Of a stretch of 39,236 bases of DNA, positions 23,996-33,346 are shown one piece after another. How positions within the stretch are numbered: the stretch's first letter is position 1; the number at the start of each line of letters is the position of its first letter. The notes below the pieces were generated by a model, which was not told the DNA's origin, searched no databases, and saw only the letters and a program-made list of their open reading frames with translations. The translations under genes were made by a program, and so were the position numbers. Source of the DNA: Clostridioides difficile (GTDB lineage Bacteria > Bacillota > Clostridia > Peptostreptococcales > Peptostreptococcaceae). The stretch covers positions 1-39,236 of the forward strand of contig JABBZI010000031.1 in NCBI GenBank assembly GCA_012955965.1. Reading direction: 5' to 3'.

Positions 23996-24659
23996 ACTGA
24001 ACTTGGATAACTACAAGCCATTAAGAGATGTAGTTTTTGAAAACTTAAGAGAAGCAATCTTAGAAGGAAAATTAAAGCCTGGTCAAAGGCTAATGGAAGT
24101 ACAGCTAGCAGAGCAATTAGGAGTAAGTAGAACTCCAGTAAGAGAGGCAATAAGAAAGCTTGAATTAGAAGGTTTAGTTGTTATGTTGCCTAGAAAAGGT
24201 GCTTATGTAGCAAATATGTCATTAAAAGATATTATGGATGTATTAGAAGTGAGAGCTAGCTTAGAAGGTTTAGCAGCATATCTTGCAGCTGAAAGAATCA
24301 GTGATGAAGATATTAAAAAGCTTGAAGATATATCAGAAGACTTTAAAAAAAGCACTTTAGAATGTGATGTAGATTCATTATTAAAACTTGATGTAGAATT
24401 TCATGAATGTATATTTAAAGCAACAAACAATAAAAAATTAATCCAATTGATAAACTCATTATGGGAACAAGTATATAGGTTTAGAGTTACTTACATGTCT
24501 GATTATGATACATCGCATAATATTGTTGAGGAACACAGATATTTACTTGATGCCATAATTAAAGGAGATAGTGAGTTATCTAAACAGTACGCTACAGAAC
24601 ATATAGAGAAAGCAGAACAGTTTATGATAGATAAGGCTATGATTAATAAAGACTTATAA
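23979..24659 (+). CDS. GntR family regulator (FadR-like subfamily)
   Basis: 226 aa. The winged helix is LRDVVFENLREAILEGKLKPGQRL, then EQLGVSRTPVREAIRKLELEGLV and RKGAYVANMS. The C-terminal FCD domain (about 90-220) has the helical VRASLEGLAAYLAAERIS, the metal-site Asp and His in LDVEFHECIF, and the second His in NIVEEHRYLLDAI. Such proteins respond to small carboxylic acids. I choose GTG 23979, which has AAGGGG upstream; a longer frame to 23943 lies further inside ispE. It overlaps ispE by 17 bases and is probably co-transcribed with it, but no target gene is visible. A long palindrome terminates the unit. Confidence 0.88.
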   Translation: MENLTKLNLDNYKPLRDVVFENLREAILEGKLKPGQRLMEVQLAEQLGVSRTPVREAIRKLELEGLVVMLPRKGAYVANMSLKDIMDVLEVRASLEGLAAYLAAERISDEDIKKLEDISEDFKKSTLECDVDSLLKLDVEFHECIFKATNNKKLIQLINSLWEQVYRFRVTYMSDYDTSHNIVEEHRYLLDAIIKGDSELSKQYATEHIEKAEQFMIDKAMINKDL

Positions 24660-24669
24660 TATATAAAGT

Positions 24670-24720
24670 AAAAAAAGCTATTTTAAAATGATTATAATCA
24701 TTTTAAAATAGCTTTTTTTA
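24670..24720 (+). terminator. Terminator of the ispE-GntR unit
   Basis: An A-rich left arm including GCTATTTTAAAATGATTA (24677-24694) pairs with its perfect complement ending GCTTTTTTT (24711-24719). The stem exceeds 20 pairs and is followed by T residues. Confidence 0.9.
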
Positions 24721-24740
24721 TTAATATTAAAAAATAGTAT

Positions 24741-24768
24741 GAATAAATTAATTTAAATTGGACATAAT
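24741..24768 (+). promoter_or_regulatory. Candidate sigma-F promoter of spoIIR
   Basis: GAATA (24741-24745) and GGACATAAT (24760-24768) are separated by 14 bases, close to the sigma-F form GYATA-N14/15-GGnrAnAnT. It lies 35 bases before spoIIR, which is a forespore sigma-F gene in spore formers. Confidence 0.6.
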
Positions 24769-24803
24769 TGATGATATAAATTTATCTTAAGGGGGAATTT
24801 TCA

Positions 24804-25463
24804 ATGAGAAAAGTTAAGATTAGATTGGGATTATTAATATTAAGTCTTATATCAGTTATATCAATAATGACAATAGTAATAAATGGGGAAGTAAAAAAAG
24901 TCGATAATATATCAAAAGACTATAAAGATAAATTAATAAGATTTCATGTTATAGCGAATAGTAATACAGATGAAGACCAAGCACTTAAATTAAAAGTTAG
25001 AGATGAAGTGATAAAATATCTACAACCAAAGCTTCAAAATTCAAAAAGTATAGAAGAAAGTGAAGCAATTATAAAAAGAGAATATAGAAGTTTGGAAGAA
25101 ATAAGTAAAAATATTATTCTTGAAAATGGATATAATTACAATGTGAAGGTAGGTATACAATATAGCAATTTTCCTACTAAACAATATTCTAATATAGTTC
25201 TTCCAGCAGGTGAATATAAAGCTTTAAAAATTATCATTGGAAAAGGTGAAGGAAAAAATTGGTGGTGTGTTATGTTTCCTCCATTATGCTTTGTTGATGA
25301 ATCTAATGGAGTAATAGATAAATCTACAGATGATAAGTTGAAAGAGGTATTAACTGATAAGGAATATAAGTTGATAAAACAAGATACACCAAAGAAAACA
25401 AGTAGAGTAAAAATTAAGTTTAAAGTACTTGAAGTAGTAAAAGATTTAGAGGAAAAGTTTTAA
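24804..25463 (+). CDS. spoIIR: Stage II sporulation protein R
   Basis: 219 aa. A signal-anchor-like helix (RLGLLILSLISVISIMTIVI) leads to the diagnostic segment IRFHVIANSNTDEDQALKLKVRDEVI. The later GKNWWCVMFPPLCFVD is also typical. SpoIIR is made in the forespore, is exported to the intermembrane space and triggers SpoIIGA-dependent processing of pro-sigma-E in the mother cell. The ribosome site is GGGGGAA. A sigma-F-like promoter precedes it. A cell-wall hydrolase gene follows 29 bases later, suggesting joint expression. The length is usual. Confidence 0.95.
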   Translation: MRKVKIRLGLLILSLISVISIMTIVINGEVKKVDNISKDYKDKLIRFHVIANSNTDEDQALKLKVRDEVIKYLQPKLQNSKSIEESEAIIKREYRSLEEISKNIILENGYNYNVKVGIQYSNFPTKQYSNIVLPAGEYKALKIIIGKGEGKNWWCVMFPPLCFVDESNGVIDKSTDDKLKEVLTDKEYKLIKQDTPKKTSRVKIKFKVLEVVKDLEEKF

Positions 25464-25492
25464 AAATAAGATTGTAAGGAGTGGTTTTAATC

Positions 25493-25999
25493 ATGGACAG
25501 GTGGAGTAAACTGATGGCTATACTATTAGCTTTGACTTGTATATTTATGCCTATTGAAGAGGTATTTGCATATGAACCAGCAGAGAAAGTTAATAAAATA
25601 AATAAAAAAGAAGAAAATATAGCAAAGAAGGAAGTCATAAATTTATCTAATGATGATTTGATGCTATTATCTAGGTTGGTTGCAGGAGAAGCTAGAGGAG
25701 AAAGCTATGAGGGACAGGTCGCTGTAGCAGCTGTAGTAATAAATAGAATATTGGACCCTAGATTTCCAGACACAATAGAAGAAGTCATATATCAAAAAAA
25801 TGCTTTCTCAGTTGTGCTTGATGGTTCAATAAATAGGGCACCAACAGATTCGGCATGTAAAGCAGCCCAAGAGGCACTTTATGGAAGTGACCCAACTAAT
25901 AAAGCAGTATATTTCTGGAATCCAGAAATAGCCACTTGCAAATGGATAAATAGACTAAGTCCATATCTAAGAATAGGAAATCATGTGTTTGCAAAATAA
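25493..25999 (+). CDS. Exported cell wall hydrolase, SleB/CwlJ type (Hydrolase_2)
   Basis: 168 aa. A signal peptide (SKLMAILLALTCIFMPIEEVFA) is followed by a linker and the Hydrolase_2 domain (~55-168). The landmark segments are LMLLSRLVAGEARGESYEGQ, AVAAVVINRILDPRFPDTI and the end VYFWNPE...INRLSPYLRIGNHVF. The presumed catalytic Glu is in AGEARGE. Members cut spore cortex or vegetative peptidoglycan. I choose ATG 25493, behind AAGGAGTGG; an upstream GTG at 25481 lies within that ribosome site. The place directly after spoIIR suggests sporulation expression, but its timing cannot be read. It lacks a peptidoglycan-binding domain, unlike SleB. Confidence 0.88.
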   Translation: MDRWSKLMAILLALTCIFMPIEEVFAYEPAEKVNKINKKEENIAKKEVINLSNDDLMLLSRLVAGEARGESYEGQVAVAAVVINRILDPRFPDTIEEVIYQKNAFSVVLDGSINRAPTDSACKAAQEALYGSDPTNKAVYFWNPEIATCKWINRLSPYLRIGNHVFAK

Positions 26000-26019
26000 A
26001 TATAAATTTTTGAGTAGTG

Positions 26020-26078
26020 AAAGGAGTTGTCTTTTTCTAGAAATTATTTTCTAATTTGAGATAGCTCCTTTATTTTTT
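26020..26078 (+). terminator. Terminator after the cell wall hydrolase gene
   Basis: AAAGGAGTTGTCT (26020-26032) pairs with AGATAGCTCCTTT (26059-26071) with two G-T or wobble positions, and TATTTTTT follows. The loop contains a smaller TCTAGAAA/TTTTCTA pair. Confidence 0.8.
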
Positions 26079-26200
26079 GTGCAAAATAAACTATAATAAT
26101 CACTTAGGTAATAATATATTAACTATGAATATAAATATAAATTTTAGCGATAAATAAGTTGTTGTTAAACACAAAAATGTAAAGTAGGTGTTGTATAAAT

Positions 26201-27007
26201 ATGAGTAATAAGCCAATAGGAGTTTTTGATTCAGGATTAGGTGGATTAACAGTTCTAAAAGAGATAATGAAGATATTACCAAACGAGGATATAATATACT
26301 TTGGAGATACTGCTAGAATACCCTATGGTTCAAGATCTAAAGAAACTATAATTAAATATACTTTTCAAGCTATAAACTTTTTAAAGACTAAAGATGTAAA
26401 GGCTATAGTTATAGCGTGTAATACTGCTACTGCAAGAAGTTTAAAAGAGGCTCAAGAAAAATATGATATACCTATAATTGGTGTTATAGAAGCAGGAGCT
26501 AGAACGGCTGTAAGTTCTACAAAAAATAAAATTGTAGGAATAATAGGAACTGAGGGAACGATAAGTTCAAAAGCATATAATTTAGAAATATCTAAAATAG
26601 ATGAAAGTATAGAAATTGTTAATAAAGCATGCCCTTTATTTGTGCCTATTGTTGAAGAAGGATGGGCAAATACAGAAGTAGCTAAAATGACAGCAAAGAT
26701 ATATTTACAAGAATTGAAAGAAAAAAATATAGATTCTTTAGTATTAGGATGTACTCATTATCCTATCTTGAAGAGAACAATAGGTGAAGAAGTCGGAGAA
26801 CATATAAAACTAGTTAACCCAGCTAAAGAGACTGCTAAAGATTTAAAAACGATTTTAGAGGTACAAAGTATGATAAATAACACAGAGGTTCATGGAACAT
26901 ATCAATATTATGTATCAGACATACATGAGAAGTTTTCGGATATAGCAAGAGAATTCTTAAAGAAAAAGATTGATAAGATTCAAAAAGTAGAAATACAAAA
27001 ATATTAG
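26201..27007 (+). CDS. murI: Glutamate racemase
   Basis: 268 aa. It interconverts L- and D-glutamate for peptidoglycan. The start KPIGVFDSGLGGLTVLKEI contains Asp10-Ser11. The two catalytic cysteines are Cys73 in VIACNTATA and Cys184 in LGCTHYPIL. PYGSRS (41-46) is the conserved substrate loop. The length is usual for MurI. The ribosome site GTAGGTG is modest. It is followed 31 bases later by the DUF1934 gene, so the two are co-transcribed. No sign of transfer; codon use is that of the host. Confidence 0.95.
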   Translation: MSNKPIGVFDSGLGGLTVLKEIMKILPNEDIIYFGDTARIPYGSRSKETIIKYTFQAINFLKTKDVKAIVIACNTATARSLKEAQEKYDIPIIGVIEAGARTAVSSTKNKIVGIIGTEGTISSKAYNLEISKIDESIEIVNKACPLFVPIVEEGWANTEVAKMTAKIYLQELKEKNIDSLVLGCTHYPILKRTIGEEVGEHIKLVNPAKETAKDLKTILEVQSMINNTEVHGTYQYYVSDIHEKFSDIAREFLKKKIDKIQKVEIQKY

Positions 27008-27038
27008 CGTATATGAAGAATCTATGGAGGAAAAATCG

Positions 27039-27452
27039 TTGAGTGTAAAAATAAGTATAAATACTAGACAATATGATGAAAAAGGAAATATGGACACCAT
27101 AGAGATGACTACCTTTGGTAAAATTTTTTATAAAAATGATGGAATATATGTTATTTACAAAGAAAAAGAAGAAAATATAGAAATAACTAATACTATAAAG
27201 ATACTTAAAGATGAAGTTAGTATCAAAAAGTTTGGTGCTATTAACTCAACAATGTTGTTTAAGTGTGGAGAAAGTAGCACTACAAAATATGTGACCCCAC
27301 AAGGTACCTTATTAATTGATATTAATACAAGGGAACTGGATATAAATATACAAGAAGGGGAACACATAAAATTGAAAATAGACTATAATATAAAGATACA
27401 AGATTTATTTTTAGGTAGGAATAAAATAGATATATACATAGGTATTAAATAA
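27039..27452 (+). CDS. DUF1934 family protein (YwiB-like)
   Basis: 137 aa. Strand-rich sequence with ISINTRQYD...GNMDTIEMTTFGKIFYKNDGIYVIYKE and SSTTKYVTPQGTLLIDINT matches the DUF1934/YwiB family, a lipocalin-like beta barrel of unknown role, widespread in Firmicutes. I choose a TTG start at 27039, eight bases after GGAGG. The ATG at 27024 is a weaker choice because that ATG immediately precedes, and nearly overlaps, the ribosome site and lacks one itself. It is in an operon with murI and ends before a terminator. Confidence 0.8.
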   Translation: MSVKISINTRQYDEKGNMDTIEMTTFGKIFYKNDGIYVIYKEKEENIEITNTIKILKDEVSIKKFGAINSTMLFKCGESSTTKYVTPQGTLLIDINTRELDINIQEGEHIKLKIDYNIKIQDLFLGRNKIDIYIGIK

Positions 27453-27481
27453 TAACTATAGCTATTTTCTAGAAATTTTAT

Positions 27482-27510
27482 AAAGGTAGTGAAAAAACTA
27501 CCTTTTATTT
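27482..27510 (+). terminator. Terminator of murI-DUF1934
   Basis: AAAGGTAGT (27482-27490) pairs with ACTACCTTT (27497-27505), then T residues follow. Confidence 0.8.
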
Positions 27511-27634
27511 AATTTATTTGGTATTATTATATTTATATTAAACTTTAATTTCTTAAAATTGATACAAGGGTTTAGCGTTTTTTTATAGAAAGTATACTTA
27601 AAAGTGAATAAAACTAAGTGTAAGAGGGATAAAT

Positions 27635-29023
27635 ATGATATTTGATAAGGTACTAGGTACTATAAATAAACATAATTTAATACAAAAAGGCGATAAAATA
27701 GTTTTAGGTCTTTCTGGAGGACCTGATTCAGTTTGTTTATTGCATGTACTAAATAGATTAAAAAAAGATTTTAATATAGAAATATATGCAGCACATTTAA
27801 ATCATCAGATAAGAGGAATAGAAGCTCAAAAAGATGCATTATATGTATCTAAACTTTGTGAGGAAATGGGAATTGTGTTCTTTGTAAAGTCTATTAATGT
27901 ACCAAAATATTGTGAAAATAAGGGGTTGTCATTAGAAGAAGGAGCGAGGAAATTAAGATATGAAATGTTTTATGAAATTAAGGATAAGATTAAAGCTAAT
28001 AAGATAGCGATAGGTCATAATCTTAATGACCAAGCTGAAACTGTTATGATGCGTATCATGAGAGGAACAGGTCTAACAGGTCTAAAGGGAATTGATTATA
28101 TTAGAGATAATTGTATAATTAGACCAATATTGGATGTGGAAAGAAGTGATATAGAAGATTATTGTGAAGCTTATAATTTAAATCCTAGAATAGATAAAAC
28201 AAATTTAGAAAATATATACACTAGAAATAAAATAAGGTTAGACCTTTTACCATATATGAAGGATAATTTTAATTCAAATGTAATAGAATCTATAGTGAGG
28301 ATGAGCAATAGTTTAAAAATTGATAACGATTATATTGAGAAAGAGGCAGAGGCTAAATTTAGAGAAGTTTCAAGTGTAAAAGAGAAGGGCTTTGTAGAGA
28401 TAAATTTAGACGATTTTATTTGCTTACATGATGCTATCAAAGTTAGAGTTCTTAGAAATTCTATAAAACATATACTAGGAGATACTAATTTTGTTGACCA
28501 AAGACATATAGAGGATATAATGTCTTTAGAAGATAATTCAAAAGTAAATAAAATGTTGACTCTTCCAAGAAATATATTTGTTTATAGAAAAAAAGACAGT
28601 ATAATATTAACCAATGAGGAAATTGTTAATGAGGAGATTGAATTTTATTACAATGTACCTAGTAATGGGTTTATTAAAATAAAAGAATTAAAACAAATTA
28701 TTGAGACCCAAGTAATGAGTATCGATAGGTATAAGAGTATGAAATTAGACAATTCATCTAAAGGGTTTGATTTTAATAAGGTAAAAGGGGGTATAGTAAT
28801 AAGGAGTAGAAGGCAAGGTGATAAGATAAAACTTGCTATGGGAAGTAAAAAAGTGAAAGATTTATTCATAGATTTAAAAATCCCAAGAGAAGAAAGGTGC
28901 AAAATTCCTATAATCACAGACAGTGAAGGAATAATATGTGTTGGAGATTATAAAATCAGTGAGAATTATAAAATTGATGAAAGCACAAAAGAAGTATTAA
29001 AAGTTAATTTTAACAAATTATAG
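27635..29023 (+). CDS. tilS: tRNA(Ile)-lysidine synthetase
   Basis: 462 aa. It adds lysine to C34 of the minor tRNA-Ile so that it reads AUA codons, essential in an AT-rich genome. The PP-loop is LGLSGGPDSVC (Ser27-Ser32), followed by HLNHQIRG, LSLEEGARKLRYEMF and IGHNLNDQAETVMMRIMRGTGLTGL. The C-terminal TilS domains (~290-462) include GGIVIRSRRQGDKI and VKDLFIDLKIPREER. The ribosome site AGAGGGA lies 7 bases before the start. It is separated from ftsH by only 33 bases; hpt, which often sits between them in Firmicutes, is absent. The tilS-ftsH pair is otherwise the conserved order. Confidence 0.94.
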   Translation: MIFDKVLGTINKHNLIQKGDKIVLGLSGGPDSVCLLHVLNRLKKDFNIEIYAAHLNHQIRGIEAQKDALYVSKLCEEMGIVFFVKSINVPKYCENKGLSLEEGARKLRYEMFYEIKDKIKANKIAIGHNLNDQAETVMMRIMRGTGLTGLKGIDYIRDNCIIRPILDVERSDIEDYCEAYNLNPRIDKTNLENIYTRNKIRLDLLPYMKDNFNSNVIESIVRMSNSLKIDNDYIEKEAEAKFREVSSVKEKGFVEINLDDFICLHDAIKVRVLRNSIKHILGDTNFVDQRHIEDIMSLEDNSKVNKMLTLPRNIFVYRKKDSIILTNEEIVNEEIEFYYNVPSNGFIKIKELKQIIETQVMSIDRYKSMKLDNSSKGFDFNKVKGGIVIRSRRQGDKIKLAMGSKKVKDLFIDLKIPREERCKIPIITDSEGIICVGDYKISENYKIDESTKEVLKVNFNKL

Positions 29024-29056
29024 AGCAAAGCAATGTATGAAAGGAGGGCTTCTATA

Positions 29057-31027
29057 TTGAATAAGTTGCTAAAAGGGGCAGGTTTTTATCTACTTGTTTT
29101 TATAATTATAGTGGGTATAGTTCAATTCTCAGGTAAGCCTACAGAAAAAATAAAAGATTTAAAATTCTCCGAAGTGTATAGAGAATTAACTGATGAGAAT
29201 ATATCAAGATTATACTTTGTAAATCAAACTTCGGTAGAAGGTACTATAAAAGATACAAATACAAAGTTTAAGTCATATGTTCCAACAGAAGTAATGGGAA
29301 ATAAACTTGCAGATGAGGTGTTAGACCAAGCTAAGGCTGGTAAACTAACTTTTGGTGGTGAAGCTAAGCCATCTACACCTTGGTTTGTCGAAATGTTGCC
29401 TACATTACTGTTAATATTCTTTATGGTAATTCTTTGGTTCGTATTTATGAATCAGTCTCAAGGTGGAGGCGGAAAAGTTATGAGCTTTGGTAAATCAAAG
29501 GCTAAGGTTCATAAAGATGATGAAAAAACTAGAGTTACATTTAAGGATGTAGCTGGATTGGATGAAGAAAAAGAAGATTTACAAGAAGTAGTAGACTTTT
29601 TAAAGAATCCTAAGAAATATATTGAATTGGGTGCAAGAATACCAAAAGGTATGCTTATGGTAGGTCCTCCTGGAACTGGTAAAACATATCTATCAAGAGC
29701 TGTTGCAGGAGAAGCAGGAGTTCCATTTTTCAGTATAAGTGGTTCTGATTTCGTTGAGATGTTTGTTGGGGTTGGTGCTTCGAGAGTAAGAGACTTATTT
29801 GAACAAGCTAAGAAAAGTGCTCCAGCTATAATATTTATAGACGAGATTGATGCAGTTGGTAGAAAAAGAGGTGCAGGTCTTGGCGGAGGTCATGATGAAA
29901 GAGAGCAAACTCTTAATCAGCTTCTAGTTGAAATGGATGGATTTGGAGTAAACCAAGGTATAATAATCATGGCTGCTACAAATAGACCAGATATACTTGA
30001 CCCAGCTTTACTTAGACCAGGAAGATTTGACAGACAAGTTGTTGTTGGTACACCAGATGTAAAAGGTAGAGAGGCTATATTTAAAGTTCATTCAAGAAAT
30101 AAGCCACTAAGTGATGATGTTAAAATGGATGTGTTAGCTAGAAGAACACCAGGATTTACTCCTGCTGATATAGAGAACCTAATGAATGAAGCTGCGATAT
30201 TGACAGCTAGAAAAAGAGAAAAGAAAATTAAGATGGATACTATAGAAGAAGCTATAACTAAGGTTATAGCAGGTGTGGCTAAAAAATCAAAAGTAATAAG
30301 TGAAAAAGAAAGAAGACTTACAGCATATCATGAAGGTGGGCATGCAGTTTGTGCTCATATACTTGAAGAAGTAAGCCCTGTTCACCAAGTTACAATAGTA
30401 CCAAGAGGAAGAGCTGGAGGATTTACAATGCAACTTCCTGTTGAAGATAAATTCTATGCTACGAAAAATGAAATGAAAGAAAATATTGTAGTTTTACTTG
30501 GTGGTAGAGTAGCAGAAGAATTAGTACTTAAGGATGTATCTACAGGTGCTTCAAATGACTTAGAAAGAGTTACAGCTACTGCAAGAAGCATGGTAACAAA
30601 ATATGGGATGAGTTCTAAGCTTGGTCCAATGTCATTTGACAGTGATGATGAAGTATTCTTAGGCAATAGTTTTTCAAGTAAGAGAAATTATTCTGAAGAA
30701 GTTGCCTTTGAGATAGACCAAGAAACAAAACGTATAGTTGATGGTGCATATGATAAGACAAGAAGTATACTACAAGAAAATATGGATAGATTAGAGTATG
30801 TAGCACAAGCATTACTTATATATGAAACTTTAGATGCAGAACAATTTGTAAAAGCATTCAATAAAGAATTACCACTAAATGATATTGAAAATGCAATTAC
30901 AGAGGAAAATTCTCCTAAAGAAGTTGAAGAACAACTGACTATAAAATTAGAAAAAGATGAAGTAGAAAGAAACAATGTTATTGATATAAATAAAAATTTA
31001 GATAATAAATCTGATGAAGATAAATAG
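29057..31027 (+). CDS. ftsH: ATP-dependent zinc metalloprotease FtsH
   Basis: 656 aa. Two membrane helices (~9-25 and ~113-131) flank a ~85-residue outside domain. The AAA+ module has Walker A GPPGTGKT (203-210), Walker B IIFIDEID with Asp262 and Glu263, and the [13 protein letters not shown] pore loop. The arginine-finger region [19 protein letters not shown] follows. The protease has the zinc motif HEGGH (425-429). The enzyme degrades misfolded and regulatory membrane proteins. I choose a TTG start at 29057: AAGGAGGG (29041-29048) is 8 bases upstream, while a longer ATG at 29033 has none. The tail (~620-656) is acidic and variable. It ends before a long hairpin terminator. Confidence 0.95.
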   Translation: MNKLLKGAGFYLLVFIIIVGIVQFSGKPTEKIKDLKFSEVYRELTDENISRLYFVNQTSVEGTIKDTNTKFKSYVPTEVMGNKLADEVLDQAKAGKLTFGGEAKPSTPWFVEMLPTLLLIFFMVILWFVFMNQSQGGGGKVMSFGKSKAKVHKDDEKTRVTFKDVAGLDEEKEDLQEVVDFLKNPKKYIELGARIPKGMLMVGPPGTGKTYLSRAVAGEAGVPFFSISGSDFVEMFVGVGASRVRDLFEQAKKSAPAIIFIDEIDAVGRKRGAGLGGGHDEREQTLNQLLVEMDGFGVNQGIIIMAATNRPDILDPALLRPGRFDRQVVVGTPDVKGREAIFKVHSRNKPLSDDVKMDVLARRTPGFTPADIENLMNEAAILTARKREKKIKMDTIEEAITKVIAGVAKKSKVISEKERRLTAYHEGGHAVCAHILEEVSPVHQVTIVPRGRAGGFTMQLPVEDKFYATKNEMKENIVVLLGGRVAEELVLKDVSTGASNDLERVTATARSMVTKYGMSSKLGPMSFDSDDEVFLGNSFSSKRNYSEEVAFEIDQETKRIVDGAYDKTRSILQENMDRLEYVAQALLIYETLDAEQFVKAFNKELPLNDIENAITEENSPKEVEEQLTIKLEKDEVERNNVIDINKNLDNKSDEDK

Positions 31028-31334
31028 TTTTAAAATATTGATTGTTTTAAGGTTATTATCGGTTGAGAATTAAATGCTAAAACTGAAAGTATAATATTAA
31101 ATTACTGAGCAAAATATATTTGCAAGTGTTAATTTGATTGATACTTTCAGTTTTTTTATTATTTTACAAAGATTTAAGTAAAATAATAAATTATTTATAT
31201 AAAATATAAATCTGATTATGATAATATATTGAAAAGGAAATTTAAAATTAATAGTATTAAAAGTCTATTAATAATGTATAATTATTTATTAGAAGAAAAT
31301 AAGTCATGAAAGCATGTCATATTAGAGGTGAAAT
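31028..31334. other. Intergenic region between ftsH and birA
   Basis: About 300 bases with two hairpins (31079-31160 and 31158-31187) and AT-rich sequence, then AGAGGTG (31325-31331) as the birA ribosome site. I see no riboswitch and no clear BirA operator (no TTGTTAACC-like dyad). Confidence 0.5.
31079..31160 (+). terminator. Long-stem terminator of ftsH
   Basis: AAAACTGAAAGTAT (31079-31092) pairs with ATACTTTCAGTTTT (31141-31154), and TTTTT follows. The 48-base loop itself can fold (GCAAA/TTTGC). A second hairpin, ATTATTTTAC/GTAAAATAAT (31158-31187), lies just after it. Confidence 0.82.
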
Positions 31335-32312
31335 ATGCGAGATAAGATAATAGAAATTATATTAAATAATAAATCTGAATTTATTTCAGGAGAAGAATTA
31401 TCAAAACAACTAGGGGTATCACGCGCAGCTATATGGAAACATATGAAAGCCCTAAAAGAAGAAGGATATAATATAGAATCTGTAAATAAGAAAGGTTATA
31501 GATTATCAGAAAACCCAACTGATTTATTAAGTCCGCAGAATATTTACTATAAATTAGGCACAGAGTTTATTGGAAAGAATATCGTACATCTTGAAACTAT
31601 AGATTCAACTAATGAATATGCGAAAAGAATAGCTACAAATAATATAGATGGAACTGTGATTTTAAGTGAACACCAGGATATGGGAAAAGGTAGATTGGGT
31701 AGAACATGGGATTCCAAACCTCATGAGGGAGTTTGGATGAGTATTATTTTGAAACCGGATATGGAGCCATTTAAGGCCCCCTTTATAACTTTAATAGCAG
31801 GAGCAAGTGTAACGAAGGCTTTAAATAATTTAGGAGCAAACACTTTAATAAAATGGCCAAATGATGTTATTTTAAATGGTAAGAAAATATGTGGTATATT
31901 AACAGAGTTATCTGCTGAGATTGAAAGAACAAACTATGTTGTCCTTGGAATTGGAATAAATGTTAAGATAATGGATTTTGAACCAGAAATAGCCGAGAAA
32001 GCTACATCACTGTATAAAGAGGGATATAAATTATCTAGAGTAGATATTGTTAGAAATGTATTGACTGAATTTGAAAAATTATATTTAGATTATATCGTGA
32101 ATAATTCTAAAGAAAAAACTTTAAAAGTATGTAGAGATTATTCTGCAATTATAGATAAAAATATATATGTATTAAAAGGCACTGATAAGGAATTAGTGAA
32201 ATGTTTAGACATAAATGAGGATGGAAATCTGCTAGTTCAAAGTAGCGATGGAAGTGTAAAAGAAATCATTTCAGGTGAAGTTTCTATAAGAGGAGAAAAA
32301 GGATATGTATAA
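31335..32312 (+). CDS. birA: Biotin protein ligase / biotin operon repressor
   Basis: 325 aa. A DNA-binding winged helix (1-~60: GEELSKQLGVSRAAIWKHMKAL, ESVNKKGYRL) precedes the ligase domain. The biotinoyl-AMP loop is GKGRLGRTWDS (117-127), KWPNDV (173-178) follows, then NGKKICGILTE and a GIGINV strand, and a C-terminal SH3-like part. It attaches biotin to carboxylases and, by the N-terminal domain, can repress biotin genes. The AGAGGTG ribosome site is weak. The last 8 bases overlap the DmpA-like peptidase gene, so the two share a transcript. Both domains are intact, so it is a group II BirA. Confidence 0.94.
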   Translation: MRDKIIEIILNNKSEFISGEELSKQLGVSRAAIWKHMKALKEEGYNIESVNKKGYRLSENPTDLLSPQNIYYKLGTEFIGKNIVHLETIDSTNEYAKRIATNNIDGTVILSEHQDMGKGRLGRTWDSKPHEGVWMSIILKPDMEPFKAPFITLIAGASVTKALNNLGANTLIKWPNDVILNGKKICGILTELSAEIERTNYVVLGIGINVKIMDFEPEIAEKATSLYKEGYKLSRVDIVRNVLTEFEKLYLDYIVNNSKEKTLKVCRDYSAIIDKNIYVLKGTDKELVKCLDINEDGNLLVQSSDGSVKEIISGEVSIRGEKGYV

Positions 32313-33273
32313 TAATATTTTGGATGTAGAAGGTCTAAAGGTTGGGCAAGTGGAGGATACAGAAGGTCTTACTGGATGTACAGTAGTAATATGTGAAGAG
32401 GGAGCTACTTGTGGTGTTGATGTAAGAGGTTCTGCTCCAGGAACTAGAGAAACCGATTTATTGGACCCTGTGAATATGGTTCAAAAAGTTCATGCAGTCG
32501 TTTTAGCTGGAGGCTCAGCATATGGTCTTGAATCCACTTGTGGTGTAAGTAGATTCTTAGAGGAAAAAGGAATTGGATTTGATGTTGGTGTTGGAAAAGT
32601 ACCTATAGTTGTTGGAGCGGTGTTATTTGATTTAGGAGCAGGAAATTTTAAGTGCAGACCAGATTTACAAATGGGTTATAAAGCTTGTGAAGTCGCAAGT
32701 AAGGATATTTTAAATCAAGGAAATTATGGAGCAGGATGTGGAGCCACTGTTGGAAAGATAAGAGGTCAGGAATATGCCATGAAAGGTGGTATAGGTAGTT
32801 ATTCCATAAAATTGGATAGTGGTTTAATTGTATCTGCATTGGTTGCTGTAAATGCTCTTGGAGATGTTTATGAAAATGGTGAAGTTATAGCAGGTGCTTT
32901 AAATGATAAAAAGACAGAAACTATTGATACATATAAGTTAATGAAACAAGGTGAAAGTAAGGGTGGATTTAGTATAGATAATACTACAATTGGGGTAATT
33001 GCAACAAATGCTAAGCTAACTAAAGCTGAATGTAAAAAGATATCTCAAATGGGACATGATGGATATGCTAAAGCTATTTTTCCTATTCACACACCTCATG
33101 ATGGAGATACAATATTCACAATATCAACAGGAGAAATAGAAGCAGATATAACATTATTAGGTTCATTAGCTGTAGAGGCTGTGGAAAAAAGTATAATAAA
33201 TGCAGTAAAAAAAGCGGATAGTGTAGAAAATATAATAGCGTATAAAGATATAGTAAAAAAACGAGAAATATGA
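32305..33273 (+). CDS. P1-family aminopeptidase/esterase (DmpA, family S58)
   Basis: 322 aa. This family matures by self-cleavage at an internal Asn-Ser/Thr site, and the new N-terminal residue becomes the nucleophile. Here the site is SIDNTTIGVIATNAKLTKAE (Asn226/Thr227 region), with the typical start LKVGQVEDTEGLTGCTVVICEEGA and the conserved segments DVRGSAPGTRETDLLDP, LAGGSAYGLE and YGAGCGATVGK. The Thr in place of Ser is common in this branch. It removes amino acids or D-residue ends from peptides, though members also hydrolyse esters or amides. Its start overlaps the birA end by 8 bases. Some relatives are called ornithine acetyltransferase-like. Confidence 0.88.
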   Translation: MYNNILDVEGLKVGQVEDTEGLTGCTVVICEEGATCGVDVRGSAPGTRETDLLDPVNMVQKVHAVVLAGGSAYGLESTCGVSRFLEEKGIGFDVGVGKVPIVVGAVLFDLGAGNFKCRPDLQMGYKACEVASKDILNQGNYGAGCGATVGKIRGQEYAMKGGIGSYSIKLDSGLIVSALVAVNALGDVYENGEVIAGALNDKKTETIDTYKLMKQGESKGGFSIDNTTIGVIATNAKLTKAECKKISQMGHDGYAKAIFPIHTPHDGDTIFTISTGEIEADITLLGSLAVEAVEKSIINAVKKADSVENIIAYKDIVKKREI

Positions 33274-33346
33274 TGAAATTAGCATATTTTTCTTGTCAAA
33301 TTGTTGACAATAGCAACTCATCTTGATAAAATTATTCTTGTTAGAG

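Noticed and set aside
31028-31334. BirA operator or biotin-responsive element upstream of birA
   Set aside because: No dyad resembling the known BirA operator could be found in the 300 bases.
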